A DNA stretch of 24,123 nt from a virus: positions 1 through 24,123 of IMG/VR virus record IMGVR_UViG_3300009430_000108. One strand, given 5' to 3'. Under the pieces are notes generated by a model. That model was not told the DNA's origin. It made no database searches and saw only the letters and a program-made list of their open reading frames with translations. A program made the position numbers and the translations under genes. Numbering within the stretch: the stretch's first letter is position 1; every line of letters begins with the position of its first letter. This document shows positions 1 to 9,339 of the stretch, in pieces.

Positions 1-3000
1 TTCGTCAGATACAGCGGATTCAGAGGACTCATTTTGGGTAAGATAGCATTGAGTTCAATACCATTCTCATTAGCAAATTCACGCTTCAAAGAAACAGTGA
101 TATACCGTTTAGCTTCCTCCTCATTCAAATTCTCTTCCTCTATCAGTTGAGCAGCTTCCATTTTCTGTATACCCTGCGCATATTCGAAGAACGAATCAAT
201 CAGATCCGCTTTATCAAGGATAGTATTCAGATCCGTCTCGTTGATAAAGTCGACCATCAAGTTCTCTTTCGCCCTATAGCCAATGCTTGCACGAATCACC
301 CTACGCGCTTCCTCAATCAACGCAGCCTTGTCTTTTCTCGTTTTGTTGTATTCAAAGATTAGTTCAAGAATATAATCAAGGTTTATCTCCTGAGATTTCA
401 ACAGATCGATCTCGAAGACAACATCATCCCAATCGATGGTCGACTCCTCCCGTTCCTTACCCTGTCTCTGCACTCTCAGCCAGTCGCGTATATCGTTGTA
501 AGTAGAACGATAATCCTGGTTGGCCCGATCAGTCAGCACCTCCACCTCTTGCATCGAAGCTATCTGTTCATCCGTCAGGAAATGAGCCTCTTTGAAAGCC
601 TCAACCGCCGCACTATCGTTCCGATCGATCTTTTGAAACGCTTTCAGATAAGTAAACTCATCATAGTTCTGCAACACATTCTCTATACGCAAGTACTCAC
701 CAAAGAGTTTAGAAAAAGCCTTCTTATCTTTCTCCGTAACAATGGCATCCGGATCAGGGAACTTCTCATTGAGTTCTTTCACCACCTCGATATAGCCCCT
801 ATGAGCTACTCCGGTAACAATATCTTTAAAGCCCTCCAAATACTCCTTATAACTCTTTTCGAGTACAAAATTCTTCGTATTGTCATTGCCAAACGTCCTG
901 ATAGCCTCAATCGTAGCACCTTCCAGATCTCTGAAAGTAACGATGTTACCAAAAGTTTTCGTCGTATCATAAATACGGTTTGTGCGTGAATAAGCCTGTA
1001 TCAGACCATGAAAACGCAGGTTCTTGTCGACAAATAGCGTATTGAGTGTAGGAGCATCAAAGCCCGTCAGAAACATACCCACCACAATAAGCAGATCCAC
1101 CTCCTTGTTCTTCACCCGTTTGGCCAGATCACGGTAGTAGTTCTGAAACTCATTACCATCGACACTAAAGCTCGTTCGGAACATAGCGTTATAGTCGGCA
1201 ATCGCCTTTGAAAGAAACTCTTTCGAACTAATATCCATAGCCGAAAGTTCGAGCGACTCATCCGCAATATCCCCTGCAACATGCTGTTCCTCATTAGCAG
1301 CGAAGGAGAAGATAGTCGCAATCTTCAGCGGTTTATCGCTCCCAGCCTGCAAGGCGTTCAGTTCCTCGTAATAACATTTAGCAGCATCCACGCTCGACAC
1401 AGCAAACATCGCATTAAAACCGCTGCTGCCCCCTCCTTGATTTCTATGAGTTTTTATTTTATAATTCTGTAAGATGTATTGAGAGATCTCTTTAATACGA
1501 GCCGGATGGAGGAGAGCCGTGTTATTTTCAGCAGCACTCAACTTCAGTTCATCTTGTTCCGATTCAATCCCTTTAAACATCGGACGCACATTATTGTAAT
1601 CCACCTTAAACTTCAGTACCTTCTCATCCCTAATAGCATCCGTAATGATGTACTCATGTAGTTCACGACCAAACACACTCTGCGTTGTTTCTACACCTGA
1701 CGCATTTTCAGGGAAGATCGGTGTACCGGTAAAGCCAAACTGATAGAACCTTTTAAACTTTTTCTTCAGATTCTTCTGCGCCTCACCAAACTGAGATCGG
1801 TGAGCCTCATCAAAGATGAACACAACCTGTTTCTTATAGATCGCCAGATCGTTCTCACTCTTCATGAGATTGTTCAGTTTTTGGATCGTTGTGACAATAA
1901 TCTTATTATCATCCTTCTCGATATTTCTTTTCAAGCCCGCCGTACTATTCGATCCGTTCACACTATCGGGAGAGAAACGCTGATACTCTTTCATCGTCTG
2001 ATAGTCGAGATCCTTACGATCGACCACAAAGAACACCTTATCGATAAAGTCGAGTTCCGTAGCCAACCGTGCAGTCTTAAAACTAGTCAGAGTCTTACCC
2101 GATCCGGTGGTATGCCAAATGTATCCCCCAGCATCAGGTTTCGACCAGATCTTCGATTCAAACGAACTTTTGATCTTCCACAAGATCCTTTCCGTTGCAG
2201 CAATCTGATAAGGTCTCATCACAAGCAACGTATTATTTGTGTCGAACACCGAATAAGTGAGCAACACATTCAGCAAAGTCTGTTTCTGGAAGAAAGTAGC
2301 CGTGAAGTCCTTCAGATCTCTGATCAGTGAATTATCAGCCTTCGCCCAGTTCATGGTAAAGTCGAAGCTGTTCTTATTCCGTTCAACGGTATTCGCAAAA
2401 TAGCGACTATCCGTGCCGTTGGAGATCACAAAAATCTGTAGATATTTATAGAGAGAGTTGTCACAGTTGAAGCTCTCTTTCGAATAGCGATGTACCTGAT
2501 AGAATGCTTCACGGATAGCAACACCCCGTTTTTTGAGTTCCACTTGCACCAAAGGTAACCCGTTGACCAATATGGTAACATCGTACCGATTCGCATGCGT
2601 TCCCGTCTGAGCGAACTGCGAGATCACCTGCACTTTGTTGCGGGAAATATGTTTCTTATCCACTAAGTAGATATTCTGAATATGTCCATCATCAAAAACA
2701 AAGTCATAGATATAATCATCATGAATTTTCCTTGTTTTCTCAACCAGATTATCACCCGGTTTATCCAAGTACTCGTCCACATAACGGCTCCATTCACTAT
2801 CGGTAAACGTCACATCATTCAGATCCTGAATCAGAACACGTGCATTCGCAAGCATTTGTCCCGCAGAAGAAATGTTCGTTGGATTCTCATAACCTTGGCA
2901 AACCAGATCGTGGATAAACTCACGTTCCAAAGCAGCCTCCGTCTGATAACCAATAAGAGCATCATGTGCCAAAGGGCATTTGGTGTATTTGTCGAGAACA

Positions 3001-3041
3001 ATATAGTTGTTCGTTTCCGCAATAGTGTTATACTGTGTCAT
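1..3041 (-). CDS. hsdR: Type I restriction enzyme subunit R (HsdR), 3' end cut by window
   Basis: This is the ATP-dependent translocase and endonuclease subunit of a type I restriction-modification system; with HsdM and HsdS it pumps DNA and cuts unmethylated DNA away from the recognition site. I translated it from the ATG at 3041; the frame stays open for 1013 codons to the window edge, so the C-terminus is missing. The N-terminal PD-(D/E)XK nuclease shows D154, E168 and K170 ([10 protein letters not shown] then QVELKK). This D-14-E-2-K spacing equals that known for EcoR124I HsdR (D151, E165, K167). The SF2 motor shows Walker A TTGSGKT (311-317), DEAH (411-414) and motif III FTGTP (437-441). 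EcoR124I HsdR has about 1038 residues, so probably little is lost. It is the last visible gene of the operon, 61 bases after the albA2 gene. Nothing suggests inactivation in the visible part. Confidence 0.95.
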   Translation of the reverse strand, partial: MTQYNTIAETNNYIVLDKYTKCPLAHDALIGYQTEAALEREFIHDLVCQGYENPTNISSAGQMLANARVLIQDLNDVTFTDSEWSRYVDEYLDKPGDNLVEKTRKIHDDYIYDFVFDDGHIQNIYLVDKKHISRNKVQVISQFAQTGTHANRYDVTILVNGLPLVQVELKKRGVAIREAFYQVHRYSKESFNCDNSLYKYLQIFVISNGTDSRYFANTVERNKNSFDFTMNWAKADNSLIRDLKDFTATFFQKQTLLNVLLTYSVFDTNNTLLVMRPYQIAATERILWKIKSSFESKIWSKPDAGGYIWHTTGSGKTLTSFKTARLATELDFIDKVFFVVDRKDLDYQTMKEYQRFSPDSVNGSNSTAGLKRNIEKDDNKIIVTTIQKLNNLMKSENDLAIYKKQVVFIFDEAHRSQFGEAQKNLKKKFKRFYQFGFTGTPIFPENASGVETTQSVFGRELHEYIITDAIRDEKVLKFKVDYNNVRPMFKGIESEQDELKLSAAENNTALLHPARIKEISQYILQNYKIKTHRNQGGGSSGFNAMFAVSSVDAAKCYYEELNALQAGSDKPLKIATIFSFAANEEQHVAGDIADESLELSAMDISSKEFLSKAIADYNAMFRTSFSVDGNEFQNYYRDLAKRVKNKEVDLLIVVGMFLTGFDAPTLNTLFVDKNLRFHGLIQAYSRTNRIYDTTKTFGNIVTFRDLEGATIEAIRTFGNDNTKNFVLEKSYKEYLEGFKDIVTGVAHRGYIEVVKELNEKFPDPDAIVTEKDKKAFSKLFGEYLRIENVLQNYDEFTYLKAFQKIDRNDSAAVEAFKEAHFLTDEQIASMQEVEVLTDRANQDYRSTYNDIRDWLRVQRQGKEREESTIDWDDVVFEIDLLKSQEINLDYILELIFEYNKTRKDKAALIEEARRVIRASIGYRAKENLMVDFINETDLNTILDKADLIDSFFEYAQGIQKMEAAQLIEEENLNEEEAKRYITVSLKREFANENGIELNAILPKMSPLNPLYLT

Positions 3042-3102
3042 TCTGTTTTTAGATATAATTGAGACAATCAGAAGGTGATCTGAAATAATATGTTACACCT
3101 TT

Positions 3103-4278
3103 TTAGTTCGCCATAGTCATTCGTGGAATCTTCACAATAAACTGTTCGCCTTCCACATCATTAATCAATTCAATATTCGGTTGTTCGGCAATTGCCCGTC
3201 TGATACCCGACCCCAAGCCACTAAAAGGCATTGTTTTCGAAGCAAAAGCAACCAGTTGGTTATTTCTGATAACCGGGTTCCCATATTTGATATCCTCAAC
3301 AGTCAAGCTATTGGGTAATTTCCCCGGACTTATTATTTCAACTCGATCGTCGAAGAGGAGGATACGGATCGGTGAATTTTTAAAATAATCCCTGTGAACA
3401 ATAGCGTTTTGCACCAGTTCGATTAGAGCAATTTCCGAGATTTCGAGTTTGCCGATAGAGTTGAAACCTTGTCCAGATTGTAAGTATTGCAAATTAGATT
3501 TCAAAAAGTTCATAGACTTCTCAAACAGTTGAGGGATGGTACCATTCAAATCAGCAGGCTTATTTCTATATTGCGTTCCATTGATATCGTTGCCTACAAA
3601 AGAGACCACTTTGATTGTAAATGCAGGTTTAAAACATTGAGGATCATTACCAAAAAACAGCAACCCGGCTAAAGACAATCTACCATCCGGCAATATTCTC
3701 TTCGCCTTCAATGCCTCCTGGTAAGATAAACCCTTCTCCTCGAAAGTCTGTCCAAACTCCTTTTTAAAATACTCAGAGAAAGCCACTCTATTGATATCAT
3801 CGATAGACGTACCATAAACCCCCATTTCATCAGCAAGCAGGTTTCCACTGTGTTGGAATAATCGCATGATTTCAGCATTATCAGTCACCAAACGTTTGTT
3901 TGAACCCTGCTTAACATATATTTCTCCTTTAGCCGTTTTATAAGGTTTGTTGATGCCCTCTTGAACATGAACAACGAGGATGTTTTTCGTCGCACCCTCC
4001 GCATCCACTCTGATCACCTCAGTAGAGACGTATACGATCGGTTTAATATTATCCGCAATTTGAGAAATCACTCTATCGTACTCCTCAATCTGTTCGGCGG
4101 ACAAACCGATCAATTCGCCGGTAACATCTTTCACTCCGAACAAGATCACCCCACCCATCGAATTCGACATTGCAACGATTTCCTGAGCAACACCATCTTT
4201 ATGAGGAAAATCCTCTTTAAATTGTACTTTACTCGTTTCTCCGGTACTAACAATATCTAATAAATCAACGGTTTTCAT
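3103..4278 (-). CDS. AlbA_2 (Schlafen-type) domain protein with C-terminal GHKL-ATPase-like domain
   Basis: Putative nucleic-acid-binding protein of the COG2865 type. The AlbA_2 domain covers roughly the first third: the ETSKVQFKEDF segment, then EIVAMSNSMGGVILFGVKD, then a stretch ending near KPYKTAKGEIYVKQGSNK. The C-terminal third resembles an HATPase_c_4 fold: ELVQNAIVHRDY (N-box-like), ISPGKLPNSL and GLGSGIRRA. I prefer the ATG at 4278, giving 391 residues, because it forms an ATGA overlap with the trlF stop and has GGAGGT nine bases upstream; an in-frame ATG at 4296 would add six residues. It is co-transcribed with trlF and followed by hsdR. Genes of this family are common beside type I systems, but their role is unsettled, as regulator, effector or nucleic-acid sensor. 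The second acid of the Schlafen nuclease motif (ExxxxE) is Gln here, so nuclease activity is doubtful. Confidence 0.85.
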   Translation of the reverse strand: MKTVDLLDIVSTGETSKVQFKEDFPHKDGVAQEIVAMSNSMGGVILFGVKDVTGELIGLSAEQIEEYDRVISQIADNIKPIVYVSTEVIRVDAEGATKNILVVHVQEGINKPYKTAKGEIYVKQGSNKRLVTDNAEIMRLFQHSGNLLADEMGVYGTSIDDINRVAFSEYFKKEFGQTFEEKGLSYQEALKAKRILPDGRLSLAGLLFFGNDPQCFKPAFTIKVVSFVGNDINGTQYRNKPADLNGTIPQLFEKSMNFLKSNLQYLQSGQGFNSIGKLEISEIALIELVQNAIVHRDYFKNSPIRILLFDDRVEIISPGKLPNSLTVEDIKYGNPVIRNNQLVAFASKTMPFSGLGSGIRRAIAEQPNIELINDVEGEQFIVKIPRMTMAN

Positions 4279-6866
4279 AAGTTTGCCACCTCCCATATTT
4301 TATAAATATTACGTCTGAAATCAAACGCCTCTTTTCCGCCCTCCATAATATTAATAATTTTTTGTTGAATAGATTGACAGTCGATACTTCCATTATCCAA
4401 TTTGATCTCCTTTCCATCCATATATTCGCAAGCAACTAAAACTTCACTATCGCCCAATACCGGTATATTGGCATTATGCGTTGCAAAGATAAATTGCATT
4501 TCCCCCTTCAGTTTTTTTATTTCCCGAATAACATCCTTGTAGATTGTTTGATTATCCAAGTCATCTTCAGGTTGATCAATGATCAATATATCATTTTCTT
4601 TCTGAGTTAAAAGAAAAAGAATCAGAGCCGAAGCCCTCTGCCCCAAAGAATGATCTTTCAGAGGTTTACCTTCAAATTTGATAGTCAACCGATTGTCGAC
4701 CTTAAAAGTCAGTAAGTCGACAAGATGTTCCTTAAATCTCCTCTTAAAATCAACCAACTGGCTCTCGTTGAGTATCTCTGTCAATCGTGAGAACCGATCC
4801 TTCCAGATATCCATAAAGTCAGCATAAACATGAACGATATTCTCATAAGCCGTCGATCGAATACCGGATCCTCGACAAAGATCTTGCAATCTAGCCAGGA
4901 ACTTATCCTTCCGATCCTTATACCCGATCTCGATAGATAATTTGGTACTACCGCTATTGATCTTCTCTACCTCCAGTTGTAAGGTAGTAAATTCCTCATG
5001 CCATAAAGAGTCCAATTTCACACAAGCCTCCGACAAAGAGTGTAGCAGTTCCACCCTTTTACTTTCCGACTTTTCTATTTCAATCAGTTTCAATTTAGAA
5101 GTCTCCAGCTCCCGATTGATTTTAATGAAATCATCCGGATTCAATTCCGGAATATTTATTTCTCGTTTAATTTGAGCAAACTCCTCCTTCAGTGTCTCCC
5201 TTTTATCCTTCAGTTGCGTGAGTATCTTCACAAATGCCTCCTTGGTAAGCAGCAAATTTCTCACGATGGCATCCAATTTATCCATTTCAAGTTTTAAGTT
5301 TCCCTGTTCCCGAAGGATCTGCTCATTCACCTCCTGATTAGTTGGCGAAAGAGTGATTAGTTTCAACAAAGAAGCATTATTTTGAATCAGCGAAGAGACC
5401 TCACCCATATAACTATCGAAACCCGAGATATAATCATTTAGTCTATTGATATCCGAATCAAAGTTAGTCTGTTTCTGTAATTTGTCGGACACCCCTTTCT
5501 CAGCGAACAACTTCAGCCGATGTTCAGCATTATTTTTGAGAGCTTCCGTCTCATTTTTCAGCAAAGAGAGATTCTCATACTCCTTCAGTGAAAAGACGAT
5601 TCCATTGATCATCCGCTTTTGATCGTCGATTTTCTTGTTCACCACATCCAATCTGGCACCGACCAGTTTATTCACCAAATCGCTTTCAAAATCAGCATCT
5701 TTATTCGATAAATCTTTTTGTCCAAAATAGATCGGACGTTGAAGAATGGCATCCAAGGTAATACCTGGTTGGAGAACTCCCTCTTTATAGATATCCTCCT
5801 TCTGACCATAAATTTTCTCTACTCGATACAAAGCCCCTTGGCGATTGATCAGTTCAACAATGACCTTACCGCCACTCTTCAATATATGTTGAATTAAGTC
5901 CTTTTTATACCCCGCATCAATAGCCTGAGATCCAAGTTGAATATTCAGTGCATCCCGTAGAATCTCTAAAATAGAAGATTTTCCACTACCACGAATACCG
6001 ATCAAATTATTCAATTCAGGAGAAAAAAAGACCGATTTACCATTCAACAATCCCCCTTGAAAAGAGATTGATTTGATCCAGGAATTACGTATCAGAGTTT
6101 TTTCCTTCCGGACACGGTTTTTATGATCGAGCAAAGCATATTGTAAAGCTTCAAAATTGAAATCCCCGATTTTGATATAACTCACCCTTCCGTTTCCGAT
6201 ACCATCCAGACCTTGTTGAGCATTATCCGAACCTTCCACACAAGCGACCTCTCTACCGGCTAATTCGCATAACGTTTTATAATTATCCCAATTACCGCTT
6301 TTTTGTATAGCCAGCACTTTCTGAAAAGCTTCTTGTTGAACAAAAGCTTCGCGGGTACGTCCCTTTAAGACCGCATTCAATCCGTTAGTTGTATCCACAT
6401 GAGCCAGAACGATAAAATAGTTATATCCTATTTTATCCAACATCTCCACGGTTGTAGCCAAATCGAAAGAAGAGTTAGGGTAAGGAGGAATATCAAAGTT
6501 CGGAATACCATAAAAAGCAGTACGTAGGAAATCATTAATCGAATCACTCTCCCCTTTATACCAAGCCTCATCAAAGACGATTAGGATATGAAGACCATTG
6601 TTTAAAGAGAACTCCACTCCCGGGAATAAACCAATCCCTTGATTATAGGCATCCCTTTTCAGTGCAACGAATTCACCTTTATTAAATTTATTATGATTGG
6701 TTATTACTCCAACACGAATGTCTTTTTCCACAAGTTTATCAACATACGCTCTTGTAAAATCATTTTCATCGCTACTATACGGAAACTCCTTATCAGCCTT
6801 CGTGTGCAAATGAAAATCAGCACGAAGCCAAGTCGTGCCATTCTGGAATAATGTACTTCTATCCAT
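4275..6866 (-). CDS. TrlF-family protein: PHP phosphoesterase fused to SMC-like ATPase
   Basis: An 863-residue two-part protein. The N-terminal PHP (polymerase and histidinol phosphatase) domain has likely metal-ligand motifs at DFHLHT (17-22), TNHN (56-59), GVEF (E85), AHVD (H156) and EGSD (211-214), so a metal-dependent phosphoesterase is plausible. Then comes an ABC/SMC-type ATPase split by a long coiled coil: Walker A GIRGSGKS (290-297), a Lys/Glu/Leu-rich helical stretch of about 300 residues, a signature-like SLGQRAS near 735, Walker B LIIDQPEDDLD near 762-771, and an H-loop ATHN near 796. This layout matches proteins annotated as TrlF-family AAA-like ATPases, often found in defence islands. 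Known SMC-like relatives sense or process DNA; the substrate here is unknown. It begins 156 bases after prrC, perhaps from its own promoter, and its stop overlaps the albA2 start. Confidence 0.85.
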   Translation of the reverse strand: MDRSTLFQNGTTWLRADFHLHTKADKEFPYSSDENDFTRAYVDKLVEKDIRVGVITNHNKFNKGEFVALKRDAYNQGIGLFPGVEFSLNNGLHILIVFDEAWYKGESDSINDFLRTAFYGIPNFDIPPYPNSSFDLATTVEMLDKIGYNYFIVLAHVDTTNGLNAVLKGRTREAFVQQEAFQKVLAIQKSGNWDNYKTLCELAGREVACVEGSDNAQQGLDGIGNGRVSYIKIGDFNFEALQYALLDHKNRVRKEKTLIRNSWIKSISFQGGLLNGKSVFFSPELNNLIGIRGSGKSSILEILRDALNIQLGSQAIDAGYKKDLIQHILKSGGKVIVELINRQGALYRVEKIYGQKEDIYKEGVLQPGITLDAILQRPIYFGQKDLSNKDADFESDLVNKLVGARLDVVNKKIDDQKRMINGIVFSLKEYENLSLLKNETEALKNNAEHRLKLFAEKGVSDKLQKQTNFDSDINRLNDYISGFDSYMGEVSSLIQNNASLLKLITLSPTNQEVNEQILREQGNLKLEMDKLDAIVRNLLLTKEAFVKILTQLKDKRETLKEEFAQIKREINIPELNPDDFIKINRELETSKLKLIEIEKSESKRVELLHSLSEACVKLDSLWHEEFTTLQLEVEKINSGSTKLSIEIGYKDRKDKFLARLQDLCRGSGIRSTAYENIVHVYADFMDIWKDRFSRLTEILNESQLVDFKRRFKEHLVDLLTFKVDNRLTIKFEGKPLKDHSLGQRASALILFLLTQKENDILIIDQPEDDLDNQTIYKDVIREIKKLKGEMQFIFATHNANIPVLGDSEVLVACEYMDGKEIKLDNGSIDCQSIQQKIINIMEGGKEAFDFRRNIYKIWEVANL

Positions 6867-6926
6867 AATCTTACTAATCTACTTTTCGGTTATCTCACTG
6901 AAATTCCCTCCCAGAAGGAGGATTTA

Positions 6927-6934
6927 CAAAAATA
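6927..6934 (-). promoter_or_regulatory. Possible internal promoter -7 box upstream of trlF-like gene
   Basis: On the minus strand this reads TATTTTTG, an exact match to the Bacteroides -7 consensus TAnnTTTG, about 60 bases before the trlF ATG. The -33 element is poor: the nearest upstream TTG copies lie 12 and 23 bases away. The 156-base gap is the longest inside the operon, which makes a separate start of transcription plausible. Weak evidence. Confidence 0.35.
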
Positions 6935-7022
6935 TAAATTAAAATTCAATTTCAGCGCAATTTCCTCGTGTTTAGTCAACAACTTTCCAGTATCTGCCAC
7001 AGTATAAGTAAGAAGTCGGCGA

Positions 7023-8123
7023 TTACTTTCCTTTCCAATAATTATTATCGACAAGATGGTTGAGTAGAAATTTCACTATTTTTTTCTCTGGCTCAGTAGG
7101 CTCTGGTATTGCTTCATAAGACAACGTAGAATGACTTGTAAACTGAATTATCCTATTGTAATAAGTTAGTTTATCATCTGGAAGCAGATCCGACCACTGG
7201 GGATACCCTAAGAAATTTGCTGTTTTTTCATATAGATTCCTTAAAAGCATAAAATGATACTTTTCAATACTATTCGTTTCAATAGCTTCTTCAATTACTT
7301 GTTTAATATGTAGGTGGTAAGAAAAACTTTTATTTGAATCACCTTTCTTTTCTTGGATATTAAAAGTACCATCATCCTCCTTATTCAGCATATAACAAAC
7401 TTTATTCTGGAGCTCATTAAATAAAACATTATAAAATAAAGGATTGTGTGTTGTAATAATGAATTTCAGCTTAGAGTCACATGATTTTATTAATTCCGCA
7501 ATATTTACTGCTAACTCAATTAAATGATTTTCATCTAATGAACTTACTGGATCATCAATAAAAACATACTCTAAATTATCGAACTGATGTGTTCCGCGTT
7601 CATTAGGTTCATCAATATTTAAGACTCCAACCACTTCTTTTAATAGACTGTAAAACACACACCAAATTAAGCAGCTTTCTTCACCCTTCGATATCTTTAT
7701 ATTTTCAATGCTTTCATCATCACCACCTTTAATAGAAAAGGTTATTTCATTGAATTGTTCATTAAGGTTTGGCGTTAGTTTATTATTTGTGTAATTTTGA
7801 AAATACGTAACAATGTTTTCAAACTCACCTTGATCTTCAAGAACCCACTTTGTAAAACTGTTTGGCTGTATTTTCAGAACTCGATCAGAGTCTGTATCTA
7901 AGTCATTATCCCAATAAAACAGGTCTTCAGTAAAAGCGTTATAATAAATTATTTTTCCTGATGATTCTTGCTGCTCATCAGAATCATCCTCTTTCGGTGT
8001 TACCAGTTTTTTAAATTCACGAGATAATCTTGTCTTACCTATGCCATTAAACGCATAAATTAATTGCACTTTTTTATTCGTGTTTTTTAATGTTTGTGCA
8101 ATTTCTGTTAATGTCTGTCCCAT
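7023..8123 (-). CDS. prrC: PrrC-like anticodon nuclease (latent tRNA endoribonuclease guarded by a type I R-M system)
   Basis: In E. coli, PrrC is held silent by its type IC restriction enzyme EcoprrI. When the phage T4 Stp peptide disturbs that complex, PrrC cuts tRNA-Lys in the anticodon loop and shuts down translation. This 366-residue protein has the same plan and close to the same length (396 in E. coli). The ABC-type NTPase part (about 1-250) has a Walker A variant YAFNGIGKT (23-31, with Ala in place of the first Gly), a signature-like ISKGEES (144-150), Walker B VFIDDPVSSLD (187-197) and an H-loop TTHN. The C-terminal part holds R295, E299 and H331, spaced 4 and 32, identical to the E. 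coli triad Arg320-Glu324-His356. It starts 14 bases after hsdS, so it is co-expressed with its likely guard. The tRNA target cannot be read from sequence. Confidence 0.9.
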   Translation of the reverse strand: MGQTLTEIAQTLKNTNKKVQLIYAFNGIGKTRLSREFKKLVTPKEDDSDEQQESSGKIIYYNAFTEDLFYWDNDLDTDSDRVLKIQPNSFTKWVLEDQGEFENIVTYFQNYTNNKLTPNLNEQFNEITFSIKGGDDESIENIKISKGEESCLIWCVFYSLLKEVVGVLNIDEPNERGTHQFDNLEYVFIDDPVSSLDENHLIELAVNIAELIKSCDSKLKFIITTHNPLFYNVLFNELQNKVCYMLNKEDDGTFNIQEKKGDSNKSFSYHLHIKQVIEEAIETNSIEKYHFMLLRNLYEKTANFLGYPQWSDLLPDDKLTYYNRIIQFTSHSTLSYEAIPEPTEPEKKIVKFLLNHLVDNNYWKGK

Positions 8124-8137
8124 AATATAGATTTTAA

Positions 8138-9298
8138 TTATTCCTTGGGAAATGTGAGTAACATATCCCGATAATATTCATATTGCTTTTTACGTAATTC
8201 AATTTCTTTAGGAAGACCTTCACTGATAGAAGTAGTGAGGGTATCGAATTTATCAAGTATTGAAACTATGCGTTCCTGCTCGGCAAGAGGAGGAACAGGA
8301 ATAAGGATCTTTTCAAAAGCAGTCTTTGATAAACGAGGGACACTTGCACGACGAACTTGACCAACTATTTTGGTTTGCTGAGTTAACAGATAATAATACA
8401 AAAATTTACTTATAAGATTTTTGAAAGGTACGAAATAGTAAACATCATCAGCAGCCCAAAAATCAACATCACTATACCCAATTTCACCTGCAGAACCCGC
8501 GCTTATAATAAAAACACTATTAGCTTGCACATTACTTTCGTGATAATAACCAAGAGGAATCATGCTATTTTGATAAACTGCATATTTACCCAATTTCTCT
8601 AATTCACTTTTAACAAGTCTTTTACCCCGCTGAATTTTAGTAACTTCTCCTAACACCTTCCACTCCACTTCGTTCTCTTCAAAGCTAAGCAACTGGTCAC
8701 GATAGTAGTTATACTGCTTTTTACGAGCTGTAAGCTCTGCTGTAAGCTCTGCTGTAAGCTCTGTGAACGTGTCTAGAATACGGACAATCTCTTTTTGAAC
8801 GGAGAGTGACTTTTCTGGGTTATCTGGACACGGAATAGGAACAAGCAGCCTTTTGACAATCTGCGCATTAATATTTGTTTGTGAACCAGCACCAAGTGAT
8901 TTAATATATTCATATTGGCTCAATAAAAAATGATACACGTAACGATAATTTGCAATATTTTCATTAAGCTGAATATTTGCGCATGCTTGATTAGTACATA
9001 ATGGAATTTTGTTAATTCCAACTTTACCAACTGTCGCTCCATACATTGCAATGATTATGCAATTAACAGGAATCATTTTAGCACTAGAGTTTTTCAGCCC
9101 CACTTCCGTAATATTAACACCCGTACTCCAAATATCGCCGCTTCCAACTTCTTGGGTTCGAAGCCAAGGAATATTGCCATTATAATATGCTGAAACATTG
9201 GTTTTAGGAGTACCTCCAGAAGATATTTTTACGGCTAATTCTTCCAGCGTCTTCCACTCAACCTTTGCACCATGCAATAATTTATCTAAATAACTCAT
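8138..9298 (-). CDS. hsdS: Type I restriction enzyme specificity subunit (HsdS)
   Basis: DNA-recognition subunit of the type I enzyme; it binds two HsdM for methylation and additional HsdR for cleavage. The 386 residues form the usual two halves: target-recognition domain 1 (about 1-160), a central conserved helix, target-recognition domain 2 (about 207-345) and a C-terminal helix. The two helices carry near-identical segments RKKQYNYYRDQLLSF (192-206) and RKKQYEYYRDMLLTF near the C-terminus, the pseudo-twofold repeat expected of HsdS. The central helix is preceded by TELTAELTAELTA (179-191), matching the variable TAEL repeat of EcoR124. The ATG at 9298 has AAGGAG eight bases upstream and overlaps the ancestral hsdM stop as ATGA. 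Base composition is more AT-rich than hsdM and hsdR. Only one hsdS is visible and it looks full length. Confidence 0.95.
   Translation of the reverse strand: MSYLDKLLHGAKVEWKTLEELAVKISSGGTPKTNVSAYYNGNIPWLRTQEVGSGDIWSTGVNITEVGLKNSSAKMIPVNCIIIAMYGATVGKVGINKIPLCTNQACANIQLNENIANYRYVYHFLLSQYEYIKSLGAGSQTNINAQIVKRLLVPIPCPDNPEKSLSVQKEIVRILDTFTELTAELTAELTARKKQYNYYRDQLLSFEENEVEWKVLGEVTKIQRGKRLVKSELEKLGKYAVYQNSMIPLGYYHESNVQANSVFIISAGSAGEIGYSDVDFWAADDVYYFVPFKNLISKFLYYYLLTQQTKIVGQVRRASVPRLSKTAFEKILIPVPPLAEQERIVSILDKFDTLTTSISEGLPKEIELRKKQYEYYRDMLLTFPKE
8727..8763 (-). repeat. 12-bp tandem repeat, three copies, in the hsdS central linker
   Basis: The plus strand reads GCTGTAAGCTCT three times without mismatch, with one further matching base. 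On the coding strand each unit encodes Glu-Leu-Thr-Ala, giving ELTA x3. In EcoR124 the equivalent repeat (TAEL) occurs two or three times, and this changes the spacer of the recognition site from 6 to 7 bases. Being in-frame and exact, it can gain or lose units by slippage without breaking the gene. Confidence 0.9.
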
Positions 9299-9339
9299 GC
9301 CTCAATCTCCTTTAAAATAGCATCAATATCAGCACGTAG

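Noticed and set aside
549-989. A 146-codon plus-strand open frame opposite hsdR (and another of 176 codons at 1800-2330)
   Set aside because: They lie entirely antisense to a well-supported hsdR reading frame, have no recognisable motifs, and fit chance open frames.
6871-7022. A stop-free minus-strand stretch of about 45 codons in the prrC-trlF gap (RRLLTYTVADTGKLL...)
   Set aside because: It has no plausible start codon, overlaps the prrC end out of frame and shows no motif I can defend; it may be a gene remnant but length alone is not evidence.
8138-9298. Invertible hsdS shuffling system, common in Bacteroidales
   Set aside because: Only one hsdS copy is present, and I saw no partial hsdS, recombinase gene or inverted repeats around it in this window.
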